A DNA stretch of 64,000 nt. It comes from Cydia pomonella (lineage: Eukaryota; Arthropoda; Insecta; Lepidoptera; Tortricidae). Of this stretch, positions 1-11,700 are shown piece by piece. The notes below the pieces were generated by a model. The model saw only the letters and a program-made list of their open reading frames with translations. It was not told where the DNA came from and did no database searches. A program made the position numbers and the translations under genes. Position 1 is the stretch's first letter. The number at the start of each line of letters is the position of its first letter. Location: contig NC_084707.1 of NCBI RefSeq assembly GCF_033807575.1, positions 25,631,888 to 25,695,887 of the forward strand, given 5' to 3'.

Positions 1-347
1 TTTACAGTACCATCATATAATGACATGAAAAATACATTAAAACAGTTATAAATACAACAGCATGCATAAACATTACATTATAATAATCTTAAAATAAATA
101 ATTACTACAATACAACAGAGATCTATAGTCTCTATGGTTAAAAATACATTAAATCTGGAGATGTCAAAGGTCCCCAATGTCAGAGTACTAATACTGATAA
201 GATTTGGAGGTGTAAAGTCTCTCCAAGCGTCAAAATGTAATTTATACTAAATAAATCAATCGCGTCTAGACTGTTAAGCTAGCAGTCAACATAGACTAAT
301 TCTACAGAATACATAACTAGTATGTATCCAAACAAGTCAAGTATAAA
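1..347. other. AT-rich stretch with short palindromic motif copies
   Basis: No gene is seen. Around 153-235 there are short motifs such as TTGGAGGTGTAAAGTCTCTC with self-complementary ends. They resemble, in the opposite orientation, the motif cluster at about 15.8-16.8 kb, so this may be the edge of the same repeat family. The rest is unremarkable AT-rich DNA. Confidence 0.3.
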
Positions 348-627
348 TATAAATAAATAAATAAATATCATAAATATTATAGGACATTATTACACAAATT
401 GACTAAGTCCCATAGTAAGCTCAATAAGGCTTGTGTTGAGGGTACTTAGACAACGATATATATAATATATAAATATTTATAAATACTTAAATACATAGAA
501 AACACCCATGACTCAGGAACAAATATCCATGCTCATCACACGAATAAATGCCCTTACCAGGATTTGAACCCGGGACCATCAGCTTCGTAGGCAGGGTTAC
601 TACCCACTAGGCCAAACCGGTCGTCGG
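348..627 (-). repeat. tRNA-derived SINE copy
   Basis: Read on the minus strand, this has a tRNA-like head (a GGTAGTAACCCTGCC region corresponding to an A box, and a GGTTCAAATCC B box), a conserved body and an (ATTT)n tail. At least four other copies lie in this window. It is not a functional tRNA because it lacks a complete cloverleaf. Insertion polarity follows from the TTTA-rich tail. Confidence 0.8.
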
Positions 628-1094
628 TCAAGTATATTATAAGTTTTTTTACTTTGTATGCATGCACCATGGATAATTTCGTTTTTAGATAAACCTTAGA
701 TAAGAGAATAAATTATTAATAACCTATTCCGTAAACCTTTGCCCTATTTCACAAAATTTATCCTCAATATGTATTTTTCCAAAAGCGTTTTGCATAATTT
801 TCCAATGTCCATACCTAGGACCAGCATAAAAATAATTTATTGAAAACGAGCTCCATCTTGCCGCTATACCCTTGAGCCCAAAATTTAATTTTATAATCAA
901 GGCCGCTGTACCGAAAGATTAAAAGTAAATCAGTCAAGTTTCAGGAACTAATTAGAAAAAATGTTTACGCCGAAAATTATCCTGATTGGAATTAGGAAGT
1001 TCGGGTTGCTTTGACATGGAGGTATGTACTAACTTCAAAAATGTGAACGTCACTCGACCTATTTGAATTTTACTAAACGATTATGATCTCGTTT
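628..1094. other. no recognisable feature
   Basis: AT-rich sequence without a convincing open reading frame, splice-site pair or repeat that I recognise. Confidence 0.3.
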
Positions 1095-1640
1095 TCATAA
1101 TGAGTTCGTTCGACCGCTGGGTCCGTACAAAATATTGAAGCATTTAATAATAACAATTATAAATCCGCAGGGCAGCTTGTGGCGAGCTGTCGGGGAGTAA
1201 CGACCCCACGGACCCGAGTACTCCCGAGAGTCAGTCAGGGTCTCCGTCTCCGGCGTGTCTTCGTCGGTAGGAGTGGAGCCCAAGGGCAGGACTGTCAGCT
1301 CTGGCTTGCCTTCATTGGCCGTCCAGAGAGGAGTCGTTAGAGCTAAATGCTCCAGGGGTGGAAGTGAAAACTTGCATAAGACGCTTGCGTGGCTGTTATT
1401 AGCGACTGGGCAGAAAGCGGCGTACACCTCTCGACACCCCTGAGCCGCTCACACCGGTGTTGCTCCTGGTCTTGTTCACGACAGCAGTTTCAGGGACCCA
1501 TCTAGTGGGCGGCAAGTCACCGCCTGCCTCGATAACTAGTGAAAACATTGTTATGGCAGGTGTCCGGACGTCTTTGCAATAACCCTGTCTCATTGACCAC
1601 CCAAATTTGAATGCATAGACCGTTATACTGTTCACTTTTT
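1095..1640 (-). repeat. dispersed repeat, probably retroelement 3' end (family B)
   Basis: On the minus strand this segment matches the plus-strand copy at about 27.8-28.5 kb, including a shared stretch around CCGGTGTGAGCGGCTCAGGG, and a shorter piece at about 16.4-16.7 kb. It is GC-richer than its surroundings. Short ORFs here show no known domain. Three dispersed copies suggest a non-LTR retrotransposon 3' region, but no reverse transcriptase is visible, so the class is inferred. Confidence 0.55.
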
Positions 1641-2024
1641 CTATAATAGTTCCAATGCCTGCAGCGACCGGTTCATGAGTGTCTATTGTTGCGCCTGTGA
1701 ACGGGTTCCATCAGGCTTTCTACATGACATTAATCCTTTATGATTTTTATGTATTTAATGAAAGCTACTGCAATTGGTTTCAATATTATTAACCAATAAA
1801 ACTATAGTTTTTTGCTCCAGTCATGGGAATTTCAAACTAACAAATATCAATGAAATATTAAACTTAAGCAGCTCTTTGGCTCTTGTTTATGGTAAAATGC
1901 TGCCAGTGATTAAAAACTGATGGTAAATACTTGTTTTACAGGATTTGTCTATACCATCCTATTACTGGTACCTGTTCCGTTATAGTCGTGTTTAGGTTTA
2001 CTATATTCTTCCAGCCACAATACG

Positions 2025-2213
2025 ATCAGGCGTATTATGATTTTAATAATAGGATATAAATTAGATCTGGATTAGTTATGAATTTTATCTGTCAATATCA
2101 AGTGACGTTTTTGGTTGGAGAAATGTCACTTTTGACACTGACAGATCAAATCCTTATCGTGTCTAGATCAAATTTTTGACGTATATTAAAATTAGAATCA
2201 GGCCGTGATTAAC
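2025..2213. repeat. foldback (MITE-like) element
   Basis: The left arm (CGATCAGGCGTATTATGATT region) pairs imperfectly with the right arm (AATCAGGCCGTGATTA region). The interior has further complementary pieces around the AAGTGACG and TGTCACTT words. There is no coding capacity. Confidence 0.45.
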
Positions 2214-3073
2214 TAACATACCTACTAACAGGGCAAGTTAAGTAAAAGCTTGTAAAAAGCAATGATCCAGATCGAATTCACATCCTTTTATTAAATATCA
2301 GGACGCCTGTACACCAGCCCCCACTATGCACCGCTGCACACCTATAACATTATAACATATGTAGGTAGTAGACAACAAAAACCTTTGAATACAACGTCCC
2401 ACACATAGATGGTCGCGTGCGCCCGTGAGAGACAGAACATACGCAATGCGACATTTTTTTAAATTCTCTTACACATTCCGGACGTCAACATACCAAAAAC
2501 AACCTATGTAATTTGATCTGGTTATTTGTTGCGCACTATAAACTATACAAAAATTTACGATGGGGATTAAATTGATTGAGACTGTGACATGGACAAACAA
2601 TAATAGCGCTTTCTCTGCTACTCCTATTGAAAGATACATAAGACTATCCCGTTTACTCATTTCCTTCCACCGCTCATGCCTGATCCTGTAATGCTAGATT
2701 CATGATCCCACATAATGCGTCATCAGGGTCTCATGATAATATCATTAAAATTAATTATGTAATAAAACCGTATTTTTATGTTACAATTTTGATAAATGCT
2801 GCCATTAGTCGGGGTCCGGAAGGCTTGTAAGGGTCCGGTTTTTCCGGACGATCGTTACACGGATGTCCGGATGACGGACATTATACTGATGACAAATCTC
2901 GAGGTGATGCAAGCGTCGAGTTTTGAACTGAAAAAATGGATATAATATTATACCTTGATCTTTTGTTGATTCGTTTGGAAAAGGAATAAATAGATCGGTT
3001 TTTAGTGGATTCATGAATCCAAGATAAAATTTATTTATCTGTAGAAAGACATTTGAATACTTAAGTCCCATTT
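2214..3073. other. no recognisable feature
   Basis: Short ORFs on both strands show no domain signature, and no splice-linked exon is evident. It ends where a SINE begins. Confidence 0.3.
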
Positions 3074-3351
3074 GACGACCGGTCTGGCCTCGTGGGTAGT
3101 GACCCTGCCTATGAAGCCGATGGTTCCGGGTTCAAATCCTGGTACGGGCATTTATTCGTATGATGAGCATGGATATTTGTTCCTGAGTCATGGGTGTTTT
3201 CTATGTATTTAAGTATTTATAAATATTTATATATTAGGTATATATTATATATGTTGTCTAAGTACCCTCAACACAAGCCTTGTTGAGCTTACTGTGGGAC
3301 TTAGTCAATTTGTGTAATAATGTCTTATAATATTTATTTATTTATTTATTT
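3074..3351 (+). repeat. tRNA-derived SINE, first of an adjacent pair
   Basis: The head begins GACGACCGGTCTGGCCTCGT, followed by a B box (GGTTCAAATCC) and a conserved body, and it ends in (TTTA)n. A second copy starts two bases after the tail. The head-to-tail pair suggests insertion of one SINE into the tail of another. Confidence 0.85.
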
Positions 3352-3352
3352 G

Positions 3353-3620
3353 CCGACCGGTCTGGCGTCGTGGGTAGTGACCCTGCCTATGAAGCCGATA
3401 GTCCCGGGTTCAAATCCTGGTAAGGGCATTTATTCGTGTGATGAGCATGGATATTTGTTCCTGAGTCATGGGTGTTTTCTATGTATTTAAGTATTTATAA
3501 ATATTTATAAATTATATATATCGTTGTCTAAGTACCCTCAACACAAGCCTTATTGAGCTTACTGTGGGACTTAGTCAATTTGTGTTATAATGTCCTGTAA
3601 TATTTATTTATTTATTTATT
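3353..3620 (+). repeat. tRNA-derived SINE, second of an adjacent pair
   Basis: This is the same family as the upstream copy, with a few substitutions and one gap in the AT-rich part. It has A- and B-box-like promoter words and the same ATTT-repeat tail, which abuts the THAP transposon relic. Confidence 0.85.
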
Positions 3621-3936
3621 GAAACTATTAAAAGAAGGTACCGTTCGGGTTCTGACTACACCAGTTATGGAGCAGTATTGCAGCAGGCTGACGCAACTAG
3701 GAACAAAATAAGTTTTGTATGGAACTTGTTTCGCAAATCCTTGCCAACGAAGAAAAATAAAACGTCAGTGCTATTTATTCTGTCAAGTTTACATCAAGTC
3801 AACTGTCAGCCTAATTGTTTTGTTTGTTATGAAGGCTTCAATGTTTTGTTCGAGTATTTCGTGCAATTTCTTTATTATTTAGTGAAAATATCGAAAATAG
3901 TGAACCGTGATCAGAGTAAAGAACGAGTTTGTTACA

Positions 3937-4540
3937 ATGCCACCGAGAAAACGGTTTACTAAGTGTGAAATATGTGGCAAGCGAGCCACTCGAGAAAATC
4001 ACGAAAAAAGGGATTTTATGGCGAAATTTCCCTTGGATAAAGACCGGTACGTATTGCTTTAGATACTTTTGACCTTATTTTGGTGCAGCAGGCTTTAAAC
4101 ACATCGAAAATTTGATATTTTATATTATTTTTAGGTGTGAACTAGGAATGTACTAAAACTATCGATAATTGTATGTTTATTTGTGTAAGTAATTAAATAA
4201 AATATGTGAAATTTCCTGAGAACTTGCATGCAATATGACACAAAATTAATTCGTCGAAGATTTTCAGTGGAAAATTATCTATCATCTATGCATTAATGGT
4301 CGTTATTTAACATATTTGATTTGATTTATAGATGCATATTAGCGCTAAATAATCAGTTGATCATCTCATTAGCAAACACTTGGAATATAAACTGTACATA
4401 ATCAAGGCTGTATGTTTTCAGATGCAGGCAGTGGGTTAAATTTGTTTGGGAACGAAGACCTGATACATCTTCCCATAGAAAAGTTACATTTATTGAAACA
4501 TGTATCTGCAGATCATTTTGAAAATAGTGCTTTTAATTAA
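3937..4540 (+). pseudogene. THAP zinc-finger N-terminus, spliced and decayed
   Basis: Exon 1 (3937-4046) starts MPPRKRFTKCEICGKR, giving the first Cys pair of a C2CH THAP finger at residues 10 and 13. It ends with FPLDKD and a donor GTACGT. Exon 2 begins at 4422 after TTTTCAG and continues RCRQWVKFVWERRPD, the THAP core with its invariant Trp. Near 4490 the reading frame must shift by one base to reach the terminal SADHFE motif. The Cys of that C-x2-H pair is Ser here (TCT rather than TGT). Without the shift, translation stops at 4521. The frameshift and the lost zinc ligand make it a broken gene. THAP fingers bind DNA and, in P elements, recognise the transposon ends. Confidence 0.7.
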
Positions 4541-4651
4541 AAAAAATTAAGAAAAGAAATAGTGAAGGATTTTATAATTACAATCTGAGTGTAACGAGGT
4601 ATTCTAAAATAGAATCCTAGCGTAGTGAGGGATTCAATTGTTAACGCCTAT

Positions 4652-4773
4652 GGGTGGTATTCCACCTATGCAATTTCTTTGTCCAATGTGTATTGCGTCT
4701 CACATTTTGATTAATGACAGAGTGAAACGCAATGACATTGGACCAAGAAATTGGATAGGTGGAATACCACCCT
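4652..4773. repeat. foldback element nested in the THAP transposon
   Basis: The arms GGGTGGTATTCCACCTATGC and GGATAGGTGGAATACCACCC are almost perfect inverted repeats and extend inward through CAATTTCTTTGTCCAATG. This is a non-coding MITE inserted within the larger element. Confidence 0.75.
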
Positions 4774-5009
4774 AAGGTGGAAATATTTTTGCTACCACGT
4801 GATAAATTTACATACTGCTTTTCACATCACCTATGAGGAAATTATTATGGTACAAATAAATAAATAATTTTAATTAATGGTAATTAAATTAAATAATTTA
4901 ACCTAAGAAGTATGCAAAAAGAGGAAAAAAGTGATCCCTCCTGGTAGGGAAAAAAAGTGCTACTTTGATCCTTCCTAGTGGCGAAGACGAACAAGGTGTT
5001 CTAAAAAAA

Positions 5010-5100
5010 AAATCGAGTCCACATTAAGCTCGACCACGTATTAGTCCACTCATAGAACTATCCACTATATAACATACAACTTAAATGTGGACTCGATCCT
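5010..5100. repeat. short inverted repeat
   Basis: ATCGAGTCCACATTAAG pairs with CTTAAATGTGGACTCGAT across a spacer of roughly 45 bp. It lies inside the THAP element and is either a small foldback insertion or part of its 3' region. Confidence 0.5.
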
Positions 5101-5594
5101 AACTTGATTTCGAGTACAAAAGTTGTAGACAAGAGTCTATATTTCAACCCTCCCCATTTTATCGATATCGATAAGAAACGCAAGCGTGTAGCGTACTACA
5201 CTATTTAAATTGCTTATGTTGGTACTATGGTTCTTTGACAGTTCTTTGTCGTACATTTTGGTAATGATTTGCGAAACAAAGGGATTCCACTCGCTAGTAT
5301 GGAAGTCCCGTCTCTTAAAACGTAGTGATTATATGCTCTTTGTATTGCAGCGCGACAGTACTGCCGACAGCATTACTACCGCAAATGTCAAAAATCCTGG
5401 CAGCTTCATCGATTCTGACATTTGCGTTAGCAATGCAGTCGGCAGTAATTTCGCGCTGCAATACTACTGCAGTAATGCTGGTGTAGTCTGAATCCGAACG
5501 GTACCCGTACAAAGAGAAAATGTACAGATCCAAATTCAAAATTCAAAAGCCTCTACCGAGTGAAAATCTTATCTCAGAAAAGTTTCTATTTTTT

Positions 5595-5830
5595 TATGAT
5601 ACAGGAGGCAAACGAGTAGACGGATCACCTGATGGTAAGCAATCACCACCGCCTATGGACACCTGCAACACCAAAGGGGTTGTAAGTGCGTTGCCGACCT
5701 TTAAGATGGGAGTACGCTCGTTTCTTTAAGGTTTGAAGGTCGTATCGGTCCGGAAATACCGCAGGCGACAGTTCATTCCACAGTTTAGCTCTGCGAGTTC
5801 TAGTGGTAGGTATCACAATTTATTAAAGGA
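5595..5830 (-). repeat. non-LTR retrotransposon 3' end (family C)
   Basis: On the minus strand this carries the conserved tail shared by several copies in this window: GTCGGCAA, then a CTGGTGTTGCAGG-like word, the CATAGGC word, ACTGCTTACCATCAGG, and a short oligo-A end. The tail at 40.9-41.3 kb is preceded by a recognisable reverse transcriptase C-terminus, which identifies the family as a CR1/Jockey-type LINE. This copy is 5'-truncated and diverged. Confidence 0.65.
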
Positions 5831-6694
5831 AACCATAACTAAATCGCAATTTTAGAGATAATTTGAAACATGAACTCGTGTGCACAAAAGTATAATTACA
5901 CAAACACTAAATGTTTTCTTCGCTGTGTACAAAATTAAGATGAGGGCATCATACCAAAGACATTTAAGATTATCTTAGCACCAACACCGATGCAAACCCA
6001 ATCGATTGGTCGTAAAGTGAGAATTATGTTATAAAACCGTGATGTAATAAAGTGCCCTGCGGAAGGATCAGCCTTTCGAAGCAAGTCGCATGGAAATAAC
6101 ACAGGCGTGGCTAAAACTAGGTCCGATATTTTGTGCGCGAAATCTAGAGATTATTCCTGGTCTGTATAGTGTATATTTCCTTCGGTTTAGGAATCGCCAG
6201 CGACAACTGTTTTTGTACTAATTAGAATCATGTGGCCTAAAGCTGCGTAACAACTCTACGGATGGGGACTAATATCTGACCGGGAGGCTACTTAAAACTT
6301 ACAATACATCAAAACGATATCTACGTAATTGGTGTCATTCTCCCATGCCTCTCGCTCTCTCCAATACACGAACGTACAAGTACGAGACATGCGCAAATAA
6401 TAACAAAACAACATCATTTACATGTCCGAGGGCTTTTGGTGACCAGGGGTGCTGGCAGCTACTTTGGCCAGAGACTAAGTCTGGCCATCCAAAGAGGTAA
6501 CGCTGGCAGACTTCTGGGCACCATAACACATAGTGACGATCTGGGGTACATTCTTTATTTATAAGTTTATTTTTAGTTTTAATATAGGTAGTTTAGTTAT
6601 TTTATTTATTTGTTATTTAAGTTTACTGTGTTTTATTCTTTTGTGTTGGGACACGAAGTACTTTTTTTTTAAATAAAAATTTTAAAATTTACGT
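5831..6694. other. no recognisable gene
   Basis: There is no ORF with a recognisable domain. A T-rich run precedes the large hAT-like element. Confidence 0.3.
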
Positions 6695-7261
6695 GTCAGG
6701 ATCAGGGACCGGACCCGCTTACCCTAACCCGTTCAAAAACCCGGGTTATTGTAAAGCTGTGTTCCAAAAACCGCTTCATTTCGGTACGCTTTTGATTGGC
6801 TTACCGGTTAAGAAACTAATCCTTTTATTTGAATTAATTCAGGTTAGCGCTTACCGATATTAAAAACCCGGGAAAGGGTTACCGCTTCAAGCGCTGATTA
6901 AATACGAACAAGCTGTTTTAACTTTTACGTGAACTGCATATGGTCTATTAACGTAGCGCCCGACGCGAAACACGGCGGTTCCATTCCCTACGTGCACGTG
7001 CGAGTGCGCGGCGCGGCGCGGCGGCAGTCGGTATTTGTCAAAGGCTTTGTAATTTGCCGACCTAATATTGCTAATTCAAACAAAAGTGTACGTTAAGTCA
7101 AGTAGCGCACAACGTAGATTTCAAAGCACATACTAAAGTTTAAGGCAAATTACCTAATATGGTAAGGCGTTGCATTGATTTTAGTATATTTTTGTTTAGT
7201 ACCTATTACTCCTATTATAGTCACTTTCTTTATCGTTAGCTGTCTGTGCACATCTCCTGTG

Positions 7262-8090
7262 TCAGTGGAACTCATCAATTGCTTCTAATAATTTTATCGA
7301 GTTCGGGCTCATTTTAAAGGTCTTGACGAGTTCTTTACGATACACATGGTGGAGACGGTCTGATGGTGGAATCGGAAGGTGTCGATGGAACTCATCGATA
7401 ACTACTAATAATGCTATCGAGTTAGAGCTCATTTTAAAGGTCTTGACGAGTTCTTTACGATACACATGGGGGAGAGGGTCTGATGGTGGAATCGGAAGGT
7501 GTAGATGGAACTCATCAATAACTACTAGTAATGCTATCGAGTTTGGGCTCATTTTAAATATCTTGACGAGTTCTTTACGATACAAATGGTGGCGAGGGTC
7601 TGATGGTGGGATCGGAAGGTGTTGATGGAACTCATCGATAACTACTAGTAATGCTATCGAGTTTGGGCTCATTTTAAATATCTTGACGAGTTCTTTACGA
7701 TACACATGGTGGCGAGGGTCTGATGGTGGAATCGGAAGGTGTTGATGGAACTCATCGATAACTACAAGTAATGCTATCGAGTTTGGGCTCATTTTAAAGA
7801 TCTTCATGAGTTCTTTACGATACACATGGTGGCGAGGGTCTGATGGTGGAATCGGAAGGTGTTGATGGAACTCATCGATAACTAGTAGTAATGCTATTGA
7901 GTTTGGGCTCATTTAAAATGTCTTGAAGAGTTCTTTACGATACACATGGTGACGAAGGTCTGATAGTGAAATCGGAAGTTGTCAATGGAACTCATGACTG
8001 ACGATGACTTCCATAATGCTATCGAGTTTAAGCTCATTTTAAATGTCATGACGAGTTCTTTACGATTCACATGGTTGAGGTTCATCATTT
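7262..8090. repeat. 120-bp minisatellite, about 7 units
   Basis: Words such as TTCTTTACGATACACATGG recur exactly 120 bp apart from about 7320 to 8070, with divergence increasing to the right. Since 120 is divisible by three, a 40-residue repeated ORF appears on the minus strand; this is a by-product of the period and is not evidence of a gene. Confidence 0.9.
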
Positions 8091-8099
8091 TTGAAAACC

Positions 8100-9590
8100 A
8101 CATTCTACTATTTCATGACTATTTTTCTGACATATTTCATGGTCGGCATCATGAATTCCAAAATGATCATCTTTTTCAAAATCCGCACTCTCTAAAACCT
8201 ATAAAACGACATCCATGATGTGTTTTATTAAATAGTACGTGGCCGTCATCTTGGAATTCCAAAATAGTTATCATTTTCAAAACCCGCACTCCCTAAAACC
8301 TATAAAACGATATCCATGACGACTATTATGACAAAAAACAAGGCCGCCATCTTGGATTCCAAAATAGTCATGATTTTCGAAATCCGCACTCCCTAAAACC
8401 TAAAAAATGACTTCCATGATGACTTTTATGACAAAATGTGTGGCCGCCACCTTTGATTTCAAAATGGTCATCATTTTCGAAATCCGCACTCCCTAAAACC
8501 TATTAAACGATATCTATGACGACTTTTATGACAAATTGCATGGCCTCCACCTTGGATTCGAAAATAGTCATCATTTTCGAAATCTGCACTCCCTAAAACC
8601 TATATAATGACATCCATGACGATTTTTATGACATTGTACATGGTCACCATCTTGGACTCCAAAATGGTAATCTTTGTCGAAATCTCCACTTCCTAAAACG
8701 TATAAAACTACATCCATGACAACTTTTATGACAAATTGCATGGCCGCCATCTTGGATTCCAAAATAGTCATGATTTTCAAAATCTGCACTCCCTAAAACT
8801 TATATAACGACAACCATGACGATTTTTATGACATTGTACATGGTCACCATCTTGGACTCCAAAATGGTCATCTTTTTCGGAGTCTGCACTCCCTAAAACG
8901 TATGAAACGACATCCATGACGACTTTTATGACAAATTGCATGGCCACCATCTTGGATTCCAAAATAGCCATGATTTTCGAAATCCGCACCCCCTAAAACC
9001 TATAAAACGACATCCATGAAGACTTTTATGACAAATTGCATGGCCGCCATCTTGGACTCCAAAATGGTCATCATTTTCGAAATCCGCACTCCCTAAAACG
9101 TATAAAACGACATCCATGACGACTTTTATGAAAAATTGCATGGCTGCCATCTTGGATTCCAAAATAGTCATGATTTTCGAAATCCGCACTCCCTAAAACC
9201 TATAAAACGACATCCATGACGATTTTTATGACATAGTACATGGTCACCATCTTGGATTCCATCCATGACGACTTTTATGACAAATTGCATGGCCGCCATC
9301 TTGGATTCCAAAATAGTCATGATTTTCGAAATCTGCACTCCCTAAAACCGATATAACGACATCCATGACGATTTTTATGACATAGTACATGGTCACCATC
9401 TTGGACTCCAAAATGGTCATCTTTTTCTAAATCTGCACTCCCATAAACCTAAAAACCGATTTACATGACGACTTTTATGACTTACTGCATGGCCGCCATT
9501 TTGGATTCCAAAATCGTCATCATTTTCGAAATCGGAACTCCCTAAAACCTAAAAATGATGATTTTTATGACAAAGTGTGTGGCCGCCATC
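8100..9590. repeat. 100-bp minisatellite, about 15 units
   Basis: CACTCCCTAAAACCTATAAA recurs every 100 bp from 8291 through 9191, and other unit words (GCCGCCATCTTGGATTCC, CATCCATGACGACTTTTATG) share the spacing. One unit near 9260 has an internal deletion of about 50 bp. The array lies beside the 120-bp array, within the same transposon boundaries. Confidence 0.92.
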
Positions 9591-9984
9591 TTACTAAAAC
9601 CGGATACAAATAAGCATCTATATAGTAAGTCAACATTAACGAAAAGTACTTTTACGTCGGTAGTTACAATATAACTATCGAATCAATTACGTAATGCCTA
9701 TCTCTGCCGCGGTGCCGCAGCGGTGGAGGAAAGGCGCGGGAGAGGGGTAAGGCTTACCCTAAACCGAAAGGTTACCGGTTAGTACACGCAAAACACAAAC
9801 CGAATCAGCTCCTGTAAGCGGTAACCACTTGTTACGATTAGGTTAATCTGCATAATACGGGTTAATCATTATTGTTGGGTGACCGGTTGAACGGGTTACC
9901 CAAACGATTAGCTTATCATATGAAGGGGTTACCCATTCGAACGGGTAAGCCAAATGAACGGGTTTTCCGGTCCCTGAGTCAGGA

Positions 9985-10938
9985 TATAACTTTGAATTGG
10001 CTTTCGAGGCAAGTCAGACAGGCAGGCTGGCGCATCGCAAGGGGTATACTGGAAGGCCAATTGGAAGTTACATTTTGACATCAAAAAATATAATAAGACT
10101 CTCATGGTCTCGAAAAGCAATTGAATCGGAATATCACTCCCGAACTATAATTACGAAAAGTCAGAAGGTGACCCTTGTATTTGAATGACCCTAGTATTTG
10201 GATGCAGTGATGTGTGAAATCAGACAGGGTTGGAGATAAGTAGACCGTCAAAGGTGGATGGTGCTTTGTCGAAATAAGTGGAAAGCGAAATTAACTGATT
10301 TATTTTTATACTAGCTTTCGCTCGCGACTTCGTCTGATTCGATACGATTGCCAAAACTGCCTTTTGTCTTTCCTTGGACCTGGAACTACTAAATTGCATC
10401 TAAATCGTTCAGCAGTAAGTGTGCAGAGGTAAGGAGGTAACAGACAATTTTAGTAAATAACTTTATTCTTGATAATTATTTACAACATAATGTACAGAAA
10501 CAGTAGATTAAAATAAAGCTGACGAAAAACTAAAATGATCCTACTACATTTTTATATATGAATACAGAAATAAAATAAAAATACCCCACAAACTATTAGG
10601 CCCGTAAAAATTTACGATTATGCTCCGTTGTTCCCTACCTGGCCCAAACGTTCCAAATATGCCGGCTGCGTTACCACGCTGAATGGCTCAGGATATTTAT
10701 TGGACCAGGTAAGATGCAGCACGGATTACCTAGTATTATTGACAATTCAAATTCAAAAACATCAAATATCTCTTCAAGTGGCATTCGTGATTTTTTCGAG
10801 TTGTTAAAATTTTGGTTTAATTTTAATTAGTTAAATTTCGAATTTAAATGGTGTAATTGATCGGAAGCTGACAGCCTACCACATGAAGTGTCTTTTTTTC
10901 AAGCAAAACTTATCAAACGAAAAAATAAGTAGATAAGG
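9985..10938. other. gene-free sequence with retroelement-like scraps
   Basis: A word near 10311 (CTAGCTTTCGCTCGCGACTT) resembles tails of insect non-LTR elements. No ORF has recognisable content. Confidence 0.3.
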
Positions 10939-11122
10939 TAAGGTAGAAGTACTAGTGCTCGACGCTGCACTAGTACTCGACATGGGCACTTTATGTCAAA
11001 GTGACAAGGATTAAGTTCGAATACAGAAAAATCTTCGTTGTTCAAATTTAACCTATATTTCCATGAAATAAAGTGCCCATGTCGGTGACTAGTGCAGCGT
11101 CGAGCAGTAGTACTTCCACCTT
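10939..11122. repeat. foldback (MITE-like) element
   Basis: The left arm (AAGGTAGAAGTACTAGTGCT onward) is complementary to the right arm ending GCAGTAGTACTTCCACCTT. Pairing continues through GCAGCGTCGAG and CATGGGCACTTTAT, giving arms of about 55 bp. Confidence 0.8.
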
Positions 11123-11603
11123 AATAAGAATAAGTATCCAGTTTAAAACTGAACAATTAATTGTATCGATTCACCGTTATTAGCAATTCCACGTCGCTGG
11201 GCTCTAAGCCGCTTAATAGCGATAGCTAAGGTTTCCTACTAATAGTATTACCAACCGAATTAATTAAATATGATATTACTACTACGATATCGTTATAATG
11301 GTTTACATACGTGTGATGTACAGTCAGCATCAAAAATAGCGGATCAAATGACGCTTCATAAGTATGTACCATTCTGTAACGGCTTAACAAAAAGTGATGC
11401 TGATGGCTTTAATATAGAACAACTAAGACGGTAAAATACATACTTTTGAACGTGAATTTTAGAAATGTATCTATATTTAGTAAAGTTATCCGGGATGTCA
11501 GATACTTTTGGCGCGTTGTTTCATCCGATATTTATTGAAACACTTGGATAAACGAATCAATAAAATATATGTAAATGATTTACAATTTATAGATGATGTT
11601 GTT

Positions 11604-11700
11604 ACGAAGATGTTTTTAGGGTTCCGTACCCAAAGGGTCAAACGGGACCCTATTACTGAGACTCCGCTGTCCGTCCGTCCGTCTGTCACCAGGCTGTATA
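11604..11700 (+). repeat. dispersed repeat with GTCCGTCCGTCCGTC core
   Basis: A characteristic unit starts AGGGTTCCGTACCCAAAGGG and runs through CGGGACCCTATTACTGAGAC to GTCCGTCCGTCCGTCTGTC. A degraded opposite-strand copy lies at about 33494-33575 (GGACAGACAGACGGACATGA and CTACGGAACCCTAAT). It is non-coding and the element class is not assigned. Confidence 0.6.

Larger units (their letters stand above)
3637..5505 (+). mobile_element. THAP-domain DNA transposon relic (P-element-like)
   Basis: The outer ends are inverted repeats. The left end starts GGTACCGTTCGGGTTCTGAC and the right end is the near-complement GTAGTCTGAATCCGAACGGTACC; together the arms match over roughly 48 bp through GTATTGCAGC. 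A further subterminal palindrome lies at about 5345-5468. The interior encodes the start of a THAP zinc-finger protein, as P-superfamily transposases do (established for P elements). No catalytic region is present, and at about 1.87 kb the copy is much shorter than an autonomous element. No clean target-site duplication was found. It could also be a domesticated THAP gene fragment flanked by unrelated repeats, but the matching ends argue for a transposon. Confidence 0.65.
6702..9977. mobile_element. hAT-like non-autonomous element carrying two minisatellites
   Basis: The ends are TCAGGGACCGG and CCGGTCCCTGA, an 11-bp perfect terminal inverted repeat starting (T)CAGGG as in many hAT elements. 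They are flanked by a direct repeat GTCAGGA(T) at 6695-6701 and 9978-9984, close to the 8-bp target duplication of hAT. Subterminal regions on both sides are crowded with GGTTACC/CCCGTT words (about 6720-6900 and 9750-9960), which could be transposase-binding repeats. No transposase is encoded. The interior is almost wholly two tandem arrays, with periods of 120 bp and 100 bp. The hAT class is inferred from the ends and needs family comparison. Confidence 0.65.

Noticed and set aside
3074..3620. tRNA genes suggested by GGTTCAAATCC boxes
   Set aside because: Copies with identical bodies and ATTT tails recur in both orientations and no cloverleaf is complete, so these are SINEs.
7262..7912. 216-aa minus-strand ORF with 40-residue repeats
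   Set aside because: The period of 120 bp keeps a frame open. It lies in a minisatellite inside a transposon, with no start context or domain.
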